From positions 1 through 39,698 of the forward strand of contig CAJYMH010000002.1 of NCBI GenBank assembly GCA_913776195.1: DNA of 39,698 bases. The letters run 5' to 3'. This DNA comes from an uncultured Caulobacter sp. Its GTDB lineage: Bacteria > Pseudomonadota > Alphaproteobacteria > Caulobacterales > Caulobacteraceae. Positions 9,456 through 22,785 of the stretch are shown piece after piece. The first letter of the stretch is position 1; the number at the start of each line of letters is the position of its first letter. The position numbers and the translations under genes are program-made. The notes beneath the pieces are model-generated. The model had not been told where the DNA came from. It saw nothing but the letters and a program-made list of their open reading frames with translations, and made no database searches.

Positions 9456-11240
9456 ATGACTTTACCACAGATCCTCGCCTTCTCATTGGTCGGCGCGACG
9501 GTGTTCGCCTTCATCTGGGGACGTTGGCGCTACGACCTCGTGGCGCTTGGCGCTCTCGCGATAGGGGTGGCGATAGGGGTCGTGCCCGCCGAAAAGGCGT
9601 TCACCGGCTTCTCCAACGATATCGTCATCATCATCGGCAGCGCCCTGGTCGTCAGCGCCGCCATCGCCCGGTCGGGCGTGATCGAGCTGATCATGCGGCC
9701 GCTTCTGCCGCGCCTGAAGACTGAACGGACCCAGGTCCCAGTTCTCGCGGGCGCCACCGCCCTTCTGTCGATGATGACCAAGAATGTCGGGGCCTTGGCG
9801 ATCCTGATGCCTTCGGCCCTGGCTACGGCCAAGCGCAGCGGTTCTTCGCCCGCGCGACTTTTGATGCCCATGTCCTTTGGGTCTCTGGTCGGCGGCCTGG
9901 CGATCTTGGTGGGCACCTCGCCGAACATCATCGTTTCCGGCGTGCGCCAGGAAGCAACAGGCGAGCCCTTCGGCATGTACGACTTCACGCCGGTGGGGGC
10001 GTGCCTGACGGTGATCGCCATCGCCTATCTGACCCTGGCCTATCGCATTTTGCCCAAGGATCGACAGGGAACCGTCAGCCTGGACGCCGCCCTGGCCGCC
10101 AACGCCTATGTGACCGAGGCTGAGGCGCCTCAGGACTGGGTGTTGGGCAGTTTGCGGGTCGGAACGTTAAACGCGATCGGCGAAGGCGACGTGACGCTGG
10201 TGGCCCTTGTGCGCAAAGGAAAGCGCCGGGCCGCGCCGCATCCCAACAGCAAGATCCTGCCGGGCGACATCCTGCTGCTGGAAGGGGAGCCGCAGTCCCT
10301 GGACGACGTGATCGTCAAGGCCAAGCTGCGCCTGACCCGATCCGACCGGCCTGTGGCCATGGAGGAGCCTACGGACGAGGTTCGGGTGGTCGAGGCGATC
10401 ATCAGCGCCGACTCCCCCCTGATCGCCTCCACCGCTCGAAGCCTGGCCCTGCACGAGGAGTTCGGCGTCAACCTGCTTGGCGTCAGCCGAGGCGGCTATC
10501 GCACCACCCAGCGGCTGGAGACCGTGCGCCTGCGGGCGGGCGACGTACTGGTGCTGCAGGGCTCGGAAAAGAACCTGCCCGCCGCGCTACAGGCGCTCGG
10601 CTGCCTGCCCCTGGCCGAGCGGGAGGTGCGGCTGGGCGGCATCCGTCATGTTTTTACCCCGGCGCTGATCCTGGCGACGGCCATGGTGCTGGTGGCGATC
10701 GGCGTCGTGCCGGTGGCCATGGCCTTCTTCGGCGCGGCCGTGCTGATCGTGGCCGTTGGTTCTCTGCGCATGCGGGAAGCTTATGCGGCGCTCGACGCGC
10801 CAGTGCTGATCCTGATCGCCGCCCTGATCCCGGTCAGCGATGCGATCCAGGCCACGGGCGGCGCCGACCTGATCGGCGGCTGGCTATCGACCCTGTTCAA
10901 CGACATGCCGCCGATGATCGCCCTCGCGGCCATGATGATCGTGGCGATGGCGGCGACGCCGTTCCTCAACAACGCCGCCACGGTGCTGATCGCGGCGCCC
11001 ATCGGCATGAGCTTGGCGCAGCGTCTGGGGCTGAGCCCCGATCCTTTCCTGATGGCGGTGGCGGTTGGCGCGGGTTGTGATTTCCTCACCCCCATCGGCC
11101 ACCAGTGCAACACGCTTATCCTGGGGCCGGGCGGATACAAATTCGGCGACTACGCCCGTCTAGGGGCGCCGCTGTCTCTGCTGGTCGTGGCTTTGGGAAC
11201 GCCGCTGATCGCGTTCTTCTGGCCCCTTGCGCCAGTCTAG
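9456..11240 (+). CDS. SLC13/DASS-type permease with two RCK-C (TrkA-C) domains
   Basis: A 594-residue inner-membrane transporter. The N half has hydrophobic segments to about residue 198, with MTKNVGALAILMPS and LVGTSPNIIVSGV. The middle (about 225-380) is a soluble insert resembling two TrkA-C domains (LRVGTLNAIGEGDVTLVAL..PGDILLLEG and AGDVLVLQGSEKN). The C half is membrane again, with FLNNAATVLIAAPIG and PIGHQCNTLILGPGGY. The twin SNT-like motifs and the insert match SLC13-family carriers, which take up dicarboxylates, sulfate or similar anions with Na+. The substrate cannot be told from sequence. Its TAG stop shares a CTAG with the glnD stop. Confidence 0.88.
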   Translation: MTLPQILAFSLVGATVFAFIWGRWRYDLVALGALAIGVAIGVVPAEKAFTGFSNDIVIIIGSALVVSAAIARSGVIELIMRPLLPRLKTERTQVPVLAGATALLSMMTKNVGALAILMPSALATAKRSGSSPARLLMPMSFGSLVGGLAILVGTSPNIIVSGVRQEATGEPFGMYDFTPVGACLTVIAIAYLTLAYRILPKDRQGTVSLDAALAANAYVTEAEAPQDWVLGSLRVGTLNAIGEGDVTLVALVRKGKRRAAPHPNSKILPGDILLLEGEPQSLDDVIVKAKLRLTRSDRPVAMEEPTDEVRVVEAIISADSPLIASTARSLALHEEFGVNLLGVSRGGYRTTQRLETVRLRAGDVLVLQGSEKNLPAALQALGCLPLAEREVRLGGIRHVFTPALILATAMVLVAIGVVPVAMAFFGAAVLIVAVGSLRMREAYAALDAPVLILIAALIPVSDAIQATGGADLIGGWLSTLFNDMPPMIALAAMMIVAMAATPFLNNAATVLIAAPIGMSLAQRLGLSPDPFLMAVAVGAGCDFLTPIGHQCNTLILGPGGYKFGDYARLGAPLSLLVVALGTPLIAFFWPLAPV

Positions 11241-14065
11241 CGGGCGACGCTGGCCCGCGCCCGCTGCAGGCGGCCGGCCTTGGCGGCGGCCTCGCCTTCC
11301 TCCAACACGGAGGTCAGGGCGTTCTTGAGCGCGTTGCGCTTGCGAGCGTCGGTCAGTTTCCCGCCCTCCGCCGTCTGGACGTAGAAGGCGTCCACCGCCC
11401 GTTCGCCATAGCCGTCGATGTGGGCCGACTGGATGGACAGCTCCGCCGCCGACAGGGTGCGAGCCAACGCCTCCAGCAGGCCGGCGCGGTCGCGGCCGGA
11501 CGCCTCGACCACGGTGGCGTCGTCTGAGGCATCGTTGTCGATGGCGACGCTGGGGGCGATGGCGAAGGCGGCTGTGCGGCCAAGATCCAGACTACGGCGC
11601 GGCTCCAGCTGGCTTGGTTCGCCCCGTGCGGCGCTCTCCAGCGCCTCGACCAGGCGGGGCAAAGCGCGGGTGTTGTCGCATCCGTAGGGCGCGCCGGCGG
11701 CGTCCTGGACGTGGAAGACGTCGAGCGCCAAGCCCTGGCGCGAGGTGAAGACCCGGGCCCCGACCACGTTTGCGCCCAGGCCGGCGAGCGCCAGAGCCAG
11801 GTCGGCGAACAGGCCGCGCCGGTCCTGGGCGGCGACGACGATCTCGGCGGCGTTCCGGTCGCTTCGGATGCGGGCTTCGGCCGCCGCGCCGCCATGCAGG
11901 GCCGCGCGGCGCGACAGGGCGGCGTGCGCCAGGTGCTCCTCGGCGGGGAAGGCGCTGAAATAGGCGTCCTCCATGGCCGCCGCCCAGCCGTTGGCGGCCG
12001 GATCGGCTTCGGCCAGGACGGCGCGGGCCGATTGGGCGGTGGCGGCGTGGTGGCGGCGGGCGGCGCCGGCGGGGTCGGAGCCCCGGCCGCCGCGGAAGGT
12101 CGCCTCTGTGGCGCCGTATAGCTCTCGCAGCAGCTGGCCTTTCCAGCCGTTCCAGACGCCAGGGCCTACCGCGCGGATGTCAGCCACGGTCAGGACCAGC
12201 AGCAGACGCAGGCGTTCGGGGTTTTCAACTATGCGGGCGAAGGCGGCCACGGTCTGCGGATCGGCCACGTCCCGCTTCTGGGCGTAGTCGCTCATGACCA
12301 GGTGATGCTCGACGAGCCAGGCGACCAGTTCCACCTTGCTGCGCTCCACTCCAAGGCGTTCGCAGGCGGATCGTGCGGCGCGTGCGCCGGCCTTTTCCTG
12401 CCCGCCGACCCCGCCCTTGCCGGTGTCGTGCAGCAGCATGGCCAGAAACAGCGACTCCCGATCCTGGATCAGCGGCATGATCGAGGCCGACAGGGGATGA
12501 TCCTCGGCTAATCGACCCTCCGCCAGGTCGCCGATCACCCCGATGGCCCGCAGGGTGTGCTCGTCCACCGTGTACGAGTGGTACATGTTGAACTGCATCT
12601 GTCCGACCACGCGTCCGAACTCCGGGACGAAGCGGCCCAAAACACCTGAATCGTTCATCCGCGTCAGGGTGGCGTAGGTCTGCTTGCCCCGGGCCAGGAC
12701 GCTGAGGAAGGCCTCGGCCGCCGCCCGATCGCGCCGCACCTTCGAGGTGATCAGGTGCAGGCAGCGGGTCAGGGCGGTGAAAGCGTCGGGGTGGATGTCG
12801 AGGTCGCGCTCGTCGGCGATCTTGAACAGGCGGATCATGTCCACCGGATCACGCTCGAACACCTCGCGCCCATCCACGTTCAGGCGGCCGTTCTCTTCGT
12901 GGAAGCCGGGCCGGTCGAGGGCCTTGCGCTTAGGGCGGGCGGCGGGAATGAACCGCGACAGCCCCTTAGGCTCGCGCTTGAACTGATCCGCCTCCAGCTT
13001 GGCCGAGAAGGCGCGGGTCAGGGCGCCGACCTCCTTGGCGATCAGGAAGTAGCGGCGCATGAACCGCTCCACCGCGGGGGTGTCGCCGCCGGGACCGCCC
13101 CGGTCGCCATAGCCCATGCGGCGGGCGACCTCCGGCTGCAGGTCGAAGGTCAGGCGCTCCTCCGCACGGCCGGTGGCGAAATGCAGATGCGCGCGCACCG
13201 CGTGCAGGAAATCGAAGGCCCGGACGAAGGCGCGCACTTCACGCCGGTCGAAGATGTCCAGCCGGAAGACGTCGTCCGGGTTTTCGACCGAATAGATGTA
13301 CTCAGCGATCCACATCAGGGTGTGCAGGTCGCGTAGGCCGCCCTTGCCCTCCTTGATGTTGGGCTCGACCATGTAGCGGGACAGCCCGGCCTTGTGCTGG
13401 CGGTCGTCGCGCTCCTTCAGCTTGGCGGCGACGAAGGCGGCGTTGGTGCCCTTCATCACCTCCTCGCGGAAGCGGCGCTTGAGATCCTCGGCGAGGGCGG
13501 CGTCGCCGGTCAGGCGGCGGGCCTCCAGGATCGAGGTGCGGATCGTGTAGTCCTCGCGCGACAGGCGCAGGCATTCCTCGATGGTCCGCGAGGCGTGCCC
13601 GACCTTGAAGCCCAGATCCCACAGGGCATAGAGCATGAACTCGATGACGCTCTCAGCGTGGGGCGTCTGCTTGTAGGGCCGCAGGAACAGCAGATCCAGG
13701 TCGGAGAAGGGCGCCAGGGCGCCGCGTCCGTAGCCGCCCACCGCCAGCAGGGCCAGGCGTTCCCCCTCGGTGGGGTTTCTGGCCCGAAAGATGTGGACGG
13801 TGGTGAAGTCGTAGAGGGCGGTGACCACCTCGTCAGTGACGCCGCACAGCAGGCGGGCCGTCTCGATCCCGCCCGCGCCGTTCTCCAGCCGCTCCTTGAC
13901 GATCATCCGGCCGCGGAACAGGGCGCCCTTGAGAATCTCGATAGCCCGTCGACGCTGCTCGGCCTGATCGCCTTCGGCTTCCAGGGCGGCGGCGGACAGG
14001 CGCGTGCGCAGGGCTGCGCCGTCGACGACGTGTTCCAGGCGGGTGGGGCGAAGGCGGGGCGGCAT
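11237..14065 (-). CDS. glnD: [Protein-PII] uridylyltransferase / uridylyl-removing enzyme
   Basis: A 942-residue bifunctional nitrogen sensor that uridylylates PII (GlnB/GlnK) when glutamine is low and removes UMP when it is high. The nucleotidyltransferase site is VGGYGRGALAPFSDLDLLFL (109-128) with the catalytic Asp pair. The HD domain is recognisable by MLLHDTGKG and VEHHLVMSDYA (around 535-600). Two ACT domains close the protein (IVVAAQDRRGLFADLALAL and VEASGRDRAGLLEALARTL). Length is slightly above the E. coli protein. The ATG at 14065 is 28 bp after the mutS stop on the same strand, so the two may be cotranscribed. Confidence 0.96.
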   Translation of the reverse strand: MPPRLRPTRLEHVVDGAALRTRLSAAALEAEGDQAEQRRRAIEILKGALFRGRMIVKERLENGAGGIETARLLCGVTDEVVTALYDFTTVHIFRARNPTEGERLALLAVGGYGRGALAPFSDLDLLFLRPYKQTPHAESVIEFMLYALWDLGFKVGHASRTIEECLRLSREDYTIRTSILEARRLTGDAALAEDLKRRFREEVMKGTNAAFVAAKLKERDDRQHKAGLSRYMVEPNIKEGKGGLRDLHTLMWIAEYIYSVENPDDVFRLDIFDRREVRAFVRAFDFLHAVRAHLHFATGRAEERLTFDLQPEVARRMGYGDRGGPGGDTPAVERFMRRYFLIAKEVGALTRAFSAKLEADQFKREPKGLSRFIPAARPKRKALDRPGFHEENGRLNVDGREVFERDPVDMIRLFKIADERDLDIHPDAFTALTRCLHLITSKVRRDRAAAEAFLSVLARGKQTYATLTRMNDSGVLGRFVPEFGRVVGQMQFNMYHSYTVDEHTLRAIGVIGDLAEGRLAEDHPLSASIMPLIQDRESLFLAMLLHDTGKGGVGGQEKAGARAARSACERLGVERSKVELVAWLVEHHLVMSDYAQKRDVADPQTVAAFARIVENPERLRLLLVLTVADIRAVGPGVWNGWKGQLLRELYGATEATFRGGRGSDPAGAARRHHAATAQSARAVLAEADPAANGWAAAMEDAYFSAFPAEEHLAHAALSRRAALHGGAAAEARIRSDRNAAEIVVAAQDRRGLFADLALALAGLGANVVGARVFTSRQGLALDVFHVQDAAGAPYGCDNTRALPRLVEALESAARGEPSQLEPRRSLDLGRTAAFAIAPSVAIDNDASDDATVVEASGRDRAGLLEALARTLSAAELSIQSAHIDGYGERAVDAFYVQTAEGGKLTDARKRNALKNALTSVLEEGEAAAKAGRLQRARASVAR

Positions 14066-14093
14066 GAGGAGCCTATATGGCGACCGTCGCCGG

Positions 14094-16775
<2,682 letters not shown>

Positions 16776-16828
16776 CGCCCCCGAGGCTACAGAGCGTCGC
16801 CCCGTTCGTTAAGAGGCGAGCGGCGTTT

Positions 16829-17983
16829 TCAACCGCCTGTGACGCCTTCCCAGAATGACTTGGCCTTACCCATGAAGTTGGCGGCCTTGGGATGCTGCTT
16901 CTCGCCGCAGGTTCCCGCCAGCTCGCGCATCAGCTCCTTCTGGCGGGCGGTCAGGTGGGTCGGGGTCTCAATGAAGAGCTCGACCACCAGATCGCCGCGC
17001 TCGCGGGAGCGCAGGGACGGCATGCCCTTGCCCTTCAGGCGCACGGTCTTGCCGGTCTGGGCGCCCTCGGGAACCTTGACCGTGATCTTGCACTCGCCGT
17101 CGCAGGCCTCGCCGCCCATCAGGCAGGGGGCCTCGATCTCGCCGCCCAGAGCGGCCGCGCACATGGGGACCGGCACGGTGCAATGCAGGTCCAGGCCGTC
17201 CCGCTCGAATAGCTCGTGCGGGGCCACGGACAGGAAGATGTAGAGATCGCCGCGCGATGCGCCGTGCGAACCCGCGTCGCCTTCACCCGCCAGGCGGATG
17301 CGGGCGCCGTCGTCGACGCCGGCCGGAATGCGGACCTGCAGGGTGCGTTCGCGGCGGACATGGCCGGCCCCGTGGCACGACTTGCAGGGGTCGAGGATCA
17401 GCTTGCCGGCGCCGCCGCAGCGGGGGCAGGTGCGTTCGATGGCGAAGAAGCCCTGCTGGGCGCGGACCCGGCCCACCCCGCCGCAGGAGCCGCAGACGGT
17501 GGGGGTGGTGCCGGCCTTGGCCCCAGACCCGTCGCACGTTTCGCAGGTCATGGCTGAAGGAACGATGATCTCGACCTCGGCGCCGGCATAGGCCTGCTCC
17601 AGGGTGATCTCGAGGTCGTAGCGCAGATCCTGACCGCGCTGCGGGCCGGCCGGCCCGCGGCGATTGCGGCCGAACATCTCGCCGAAGGCGTCCCCGAACA
17701 CCTCGGAGAAGATGTCGTTCATGTCGGCGAAACCGGCGCCGCCGCCGCCAGGACCGCCCTGGCCGTTGACGCCGGCATGGCCGAAGCGGTCATAGGCGGC
17801 GCGTTTCTGCGGATCCGACAGGACCGAATAGGCTTCGTTGATTTCCTTGAAGCGCGTCTCCGCGTCGCCGCAGCCCCCGTTGCGGTCGGGGTGATGCTCC
17901 ATGGCGAGCTTGCGGAAAGCCGACTTCAGGGCGGCGTCGTCGACGCCCCGGTTCACGCCCAGAATCTCGTAATAGTCGCGCAT
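16829..17983 (-). CDS. dnaJ: Chaperone protein DnaJ
   Basis: A 384-residue type I J-protein. The J domain (1-70) has HPD at 31-33; a Gly/Phe-rich linker follows ([17 protein letters not shown]). The zinc-finger region has four repeats: [24 protein letters not shown] and CKSCHGAG. The C-terminal substrate-binding domains complete it. It stimulates DnaK ATPase and delivers unfolded clients. The start is the ATG at 17983 ([10 protein letters not shown]). It is 196 bp downstream of dnaK; that gap carries three inverted repeats. Confidence 0.97.
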   Translation of the reverse strand: MRDYYEILGVNRGVDDAALKSAFRKLAMEHHPDRNGGCGDAETRFKEINEAYSVLSDPQKRAAYDRFGHAGVNGQGGPGGGGAGFADMNDIFSEVFGDAFGEMFGRNRRGPAGPQRGQDLRYDLEITLEQAYAGAEVEIIVPSAMTCETCDGSGAKAGTTPTVCGSCGGVGRVRAQQGFFAIERTCPRCGGAGKLILDPCKSCHGAGHVRRERTLQVRIPAGVDDGARIRLAGEGDAGSHGASRGDLYIFLSVAPHELFERDGLDLHCTVPVPMCAAALGGEIEAPCLMGGEACDGECKITVKVPEGAQTGKTVRLKGKGMPSLRSRERGDLVVELFIETPTHLTARQKELMRELAGTCGEKQHPKAANFMGKAKSFWEGVTGG

Positions 17984-18031
17984 CGTCTGCGTCAGGCTTT
18001 CAAGGGATCAGGTTGTCTTTGAGGTGGTGCG

Positions 18032-18078
18032 GCTCCCGCCCGCCCGCAAGGTTTCGAAACCTGGGTGTGGGCGGGAGC
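18032..18078 (-). repeat. Large nested inverted repeat in the dnaK-dnaJ gap
   Basis: Perfect 10-bp outer arms GCTCCCGCCC (18032-18041) and GGGCGGGAGC (18069-18078) enclose a perfect 14-bp palindrome AGGTTTCGAAACCT (18049-18062). It would form a two-tier hairpin in the dnaKJ transcript about 50 nt before the dnaJ start. No U-tract follows on the minus strand, so pausing, processing or RNA protection is likelier than simple termination. Confidence 0.65.
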
Positions 18079-18107
18079 GCATTTTCCGCGAAGGCGGCGG
18101 CGACGGT

Positions 18108-18137
18108 CCCCGGACAAGGCAATGCCCTGTTCCGGGG
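18108..18137 (-). repeat. Second hairpin in the dnaK-dnaJ gap
   Basis: CCCCGGA (18108-18114) and TCCGGGG (18131-18137) pair perfectly. Inside, GGC-AAT-GCC with a CA/TG extension gives a further short stem, so the fold is near-continuous with small bulges. Confidence 0.6.
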
Positions 18138-18151
18138 GCTTGGCGCCATGG

Positions 18152-18167
18152 GGCGTGATGTCACGCC
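18152..18167 (-). repeat. Inverted repeat just after the dnaK stop
   Basis: GGCGTGA-TG-TCACGCC, perfect 7-bp arms with a 2-nt centre (as RNA, a 6-bp stem with a 4-nt loop). It begins 13 nt after the dnaK stop codon, a position that could protect the dnaK mRNA 3' end after processing. Confidence 0.55.
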
Positions 18168-18179
18168 GCCAGGTCAGGT

Positions 18180-20087
<1,908 letters not shown>

Positions 20088-20255
20088 GGCGAGGTTCTTT
20101 TCTCCTGACAGGCGGACGGTGGCGGCAAGGGCCTCAAGGCTGAGCACCCCAGTTTTTCTCGACCGTCCCCGTAATATCAGTCTCCGGTGGGTGGGCCTGG
20201 CGGCCCGACTACGTTAGCGACGGCCATATGTCCATGGACGACGCTTCGAGGCCCG

Positions 20256-20283
20256 ATATGGGAAAGGCGCGCGCCGCCGCAAG
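20256..20283 (-). promoter_or_regulatory. Putative sigma-32 heat-shock promoter of dnaKJ
   Basis: CTTGCGG (20277-20283) and CCCATAT (20256-20262) are 14 bp apart on the minus strand, close to the sigma-32 pattern CTTG..-N13-15-CCCATnT. Transcription would start near 20248, giving a leader of about 160 nt. In C. crescentus dnaK is known to have a heat-shock promoter, which fits. I could not find a convincing housekeeping promoter beside it. Confidence 0.65.
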
Positions 20284-20287
20284 GGGA

Positions 20288-20312
20288 AAGTCCCTTTTGA
20301 TCGCAGGGACTT
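20288..20312. repeat. Inverted repeat in the alkB upstream region
   Basis: AAGTCCC (20288-20294) and GGGACTT (20306-20312) are perfect 7-bp arms with an 11-nt spacer. It is wedged between the dnaK -35 element and the alkB start, so it could be an operator serving either gene or a 5'-leader hairpin of alkB. Confidence 0.45.
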
Positions 20313-20325
20313 AAGGGAAATGGCC

Positions 20326-20934
20326 ATGCAGAACGCCTCTGGTTTCGAATTCCACCCGGCCCGCCTTGGCCGCGAGACGCAAGAAGCCCTTGTGCGGCAA
20401 GTGTTTTCCGCTCTTGAGGCGGCGCCGCTATACCGACCGGTCACGCCGGGAGGCAAGGCGATGAGCGTGCAGATGAGTAATATGGGGCCGCTCGGTTGGG
20501 TTACAGACCAGGCCGGGGGCTACCGCTATCAGGCGACCCATCCGGTGTCGGCGGAGCCCTGGCCGGTCATTCCGCAAGTGCTGCTCGATCTCTGGGCCGA
20601 TCTGGCGGACGCGAAGACGCCGCCGGACGCCTGTCTGGTCAATCTCTACCGCGACGGCGCACGCATGAGCCTGCATCAGGATCGGGACGAGGCGGATATG
20701 CGCTTTCCCGTGCTCTCCGTGTCCCTTGGGGACACGGCGGTCTTTCGCATCGGCGGCGCCAGTCGGTCCGATCGGACCCGCTCCATCAAGCTGGCCTCGG
20801 GTGATGTGTGTCTGTTGGCGGGCGATGCGAGACTTTTCTTCCACGGCGTGGATCGTGTGCTGCAAGGGTCATCGACCCTGATCCCCGGCGGCGGCCGCAT
20901 CAATCTGACCCTGCGCCGCGCCAGGCCGGCCTAA
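20326..20934 (+). CDS. alkB: Alpha-ketoglutarate-dependent DNA dealkylase AlkB
   Basis: A 202-residue Fe(II)/2-oxoglutarate dioxygenase that removes methyl lesions (1-meA, 3-meC) from DNA and RNA. The iron ligands are H117 and D119 (SLHQDRDEAD) and H173 (LFFHGVDR), and the 2-oxoglutarate/substrate arginines lie in RINLTLRR (191-198). YRDGARMSLHQD and PVLSVSLGD are typical of the family. I prefer the second of two in-frame ATGs (20326) because AGGG lies 8 nt before it; the first, at 20320, is too close. It stands alone, not fused or next to ada. It ends at a hairpin shared with dnaA. Confidence 0.93.
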   Translation: MQNASGFEFHPARLGRETQEALVRQVFSALEAAPLYRPVTPGGKAMSVQMSNMGPLGWVTDQAGGYRYQATHPVSAEPWPVIPQVLLDLWADLADAKTPPDACLVNLYRDGARMSLHQDRDEADMRFPVLSVSLGDTAVFRIGGASRSDRTRSIKLASGDVCLLAGDARLFFHGVDRVLQGSSTLIPGGGRINLTLRRARPA

Positions 20935-20957
20935 GCGAACCGACTGGACTGAAACGA

Positions 20958-20987
20958 AGAAGGGCGGACCTTCCGGCCCGCCCTTCT
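20958..20987. terminator. Bidirectional terminator between alkB and dnaA
   Basis: AGAAGGGCGG and CCGCCCTTCT form a perfect 10-bp stem with a 10-nt loop, between the convergent stops of alkB (20934) and dnaA (21007). The T-rich outer arm works only partly as a U-tract in either direction, but position and stem strength make a shared terminator the best reading. Confidence 0.75.
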
Positions 20988-21006
20988 CAAGTTCGATTTC
21001 GTCCGA

Positions 21007-22464
21007 TCAGCCGCGCAGCTTGCGGGTGATGGTCTCTAGGTCACGGGCCAGGGCCGGATCCTCGGCGCGCAGGGCCTCGATGCGGCGGACGGCGTGCAGG
21101 ACGGTCGTGTGGTCCCGCCCGCCAAAGCGGCGCCCGATATCCGGCAGGGATCGCGTGGTCAGTTGCTTAGCCAGCCACATGGCGGCCTGACGGGGGCGGG
21201 CTACCGAGCGGGTTCGGCGTTCGGAGATCAGGTCGGCCTGCTTCAGGCCGAAATGCTCCGAAGTGGCCTTCTGGATATCGTCAATGGTGATCCGCTTCTC
21301 GCCGCCGCGCAGGTGCGGACGCAGGATCGCCTGAGCCTCGTCCAGCGACAGGCGGGCGACGCCGTCGCCCAAGCGCGCCACCAGGGTGTTCAGCGCGCCC
21401 TCCAGTTCGCGGACGCTGTCGGTGAAGCGGTCGGCCAGGAAGGTCAGAACTTCCGGCTTGGCCTTCGTCGCCACGCCCTGCTGGCGCGATAGGCTGTCCA
21501 GCTTGCGCTCCAGGATGCCGAGGCGAAGGTTTCGGTCGGCCGGCTCGATGCCGCAGACCAGACCGGCCGACAAGTGGCTGCGCAGGCGCGCGTCGATCTC
21601 GGTCAGGGCGCTGGGCGGACGGTCGGCGCTGAACACCACCCGGCGGCCATCTTCCATCAGGGCGGTCAGAGTGTGGAACAGCTCTTCCTGGGTCGATTGC
21701 TTGCCGCCCACGAAATGAACGTCGTCAATCAGCAGGAGGTCAGCAGCGCGCAGCTCTTCCTTGAAGGCGGTGGTGGTGCGGTCCATCACGGCGCGGACGA
21801 AGGACGACAGGAAGCGTTCAGCCGTCAGATAGACCACCCGCTTCTCCGGGGCCGTACGCATGGCCTCCCAGGCCAGGGCGTTCAGCAGGTGGGTCTTACC
21901 GAAGCCGTACGGGCCATGGAAAACCACAGGATTGAAGTGGCCGTCGGACCACGAGGCGACGCGGCGCGCCACGGCGTGGGCGAACTCGTTCGCCGGACCG
22001 GGGACGAAGGTGTCGAAGGTGAAGCGTTCCTGCAAGCCTGCCTGCTTGGAGCGGGCGCTGGGCAGGGGAGCCACGGCCGGAGCGTCCGTGGACACCGGCA
22101 GAGCGATCTCAATGACGGTCTCGCCGCCCTGGACCGGCGCCGGAGCGGCGGCGTCGAACTCCGAGCGCGACTTCAGGTCGAGCGGGCGGCTTTGCGGGTC
22201 GCTCAGCGCCCACAATTCGCCGATGCGGCGCCAGGCGTTGCGGCGCACCCAGTCACGGGCCACGCCGGTCGGAGTCACCAGGACCAGTTCGCCCGCGGCG
22301 GTCTCGCGCAGGGCGGCATGGGCCAGATAGGAATTGAAGCTTCCGTCGCCGAGTTCGCGTTGCAGCGCCTGGGAGGTCTTCGCCCACAGAACGGCGACTG
22401 AAGCCGCCGTGGGGGAAACCGCCGCAGCCGTCGCCGCAGAACTCGAGAAAACCTTGTTGGTCAT
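21007..22464 (-). CDS. dnaA: Chromosomal replication initiator protein DnaA
   Basis: A 485-residue AAA+ initiator that binds DnaA boxes and opens the origin. Domain I is VLWAKTSQALQRELGDGSFNS and following (about 25-90), then a low-complexity linker. Domain III has Walker A GPYGFGKT (184-191) and Walker B LLLIDDVHF (243-251). Domain IV carries the GGRDHTTVLHAVRRIE signature near the C terminus. The start is the ATG at 22464 with GGTGGGG just upstream; earlier starts add residues unlike any DnaA. Length matches the C. crescentus protein. It lies downstream of rpsT, as in Caulobacter, with a terminator between them and its own upstream region. Confidence 0.97.
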   Translation of the reverse strand: MTNKVFSSSAATAAAVSPTAASVAVLWAKTSQALQRELGDGSFNSYLAHAALRETAAGELVLVTPTGVARDWVRRNAWRRIGELWALSDPQSRPLDLKSRSEFDAAAPAPVQGGETVIEIALPVSTDAPAVAPLPSARSKQAGLQERFTFDTFVPGPANEFAHAVARRVASWSDGHFNPVVFHGPYGFGKTHLLNALAWEAMRTAPEKRVVYLTAERFLSSFVRAVMDRTTTAFKEELRAADLLLIDDVHFVGGKQSTQEELFHTLTALMEDGRRVVFSADRPPSALTEIDARLRSHLSAGLVCGIEPADRNLRLGILERKLDSLSRQQGVATKAKPEVLTFLADRFTDSVRELEGALNTLVARLGDGVARLSLDEAQAILRPHLRGGEKRITIDDIQKATSEHFGLKQADLISERRTRSVARPRQAAMWLAKQLTTRSLPDIGRRFGGRDHTTVLHAVRRIEALRAEDPALARDLETITRKLRG

Positions 22465-22785
22465 ATGCCCCACCGCAAAATCCAGGTCCCTCGTCGTGTC
22501 GTCCGCCGCGCCCCCACGTAGCGGTCCGTCACACCCAAGAGGCCGCAAAAACCCGCCCGCCGAACGCATACGCGCTCGCCGCCGCCGGTTCGCATTCCGC
22601 TTGGGATGGAAGGTCGTCTTGGCGCTCAGAGTAGTCAGCGGCCCTTTCCGGTCAAACGGAAAACTTGCCGATTCACGGCGATAATTCTGTTGACTCAGAC
22701 GCGGGCTAGAGCCGCCAAGGGGAAGGTCATTTTCCGCTTAAGCTTACGCTGTTCCTTATGTCGCACGCGCCGGATTCCAGACGTG
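22465..22785 (-). promoter_or_regulatory. dnaA upstream regulatory region with GANTC sites
   Basis: The 400-bp gap between rpsT and dnaA holds no gene. It contains the rpsT terminator (separate entry), three GANTC sites (GATTC 22670-22674, GACTC 22692-22696, GATTC 22773-22777) and a TTTCCG-N6-CGGAAA inverted repeat (22645-22662). That repeat overlaps a TTGACC (minus strand, 22650-22655), a possible -35 whose best -10 partner (TACTCT, 16 bp away) is poor. In C. crescentus dnaA transcription responds to CcrM methylation of GANTC sites at its promoter, so the arrangement is suggestive. No DnaA-box cluster or CtrA TTAA-N7-TTAA site is seen. Confidence 0.6.

Noticed and set aside
9353..9514. Longer MurJ with an N-terminal extension from an ATG at 9514
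   Set aside because: It would overlap the divergent permease start; conserved sequence begins at 9280. A GTG at 9352 remains possible.
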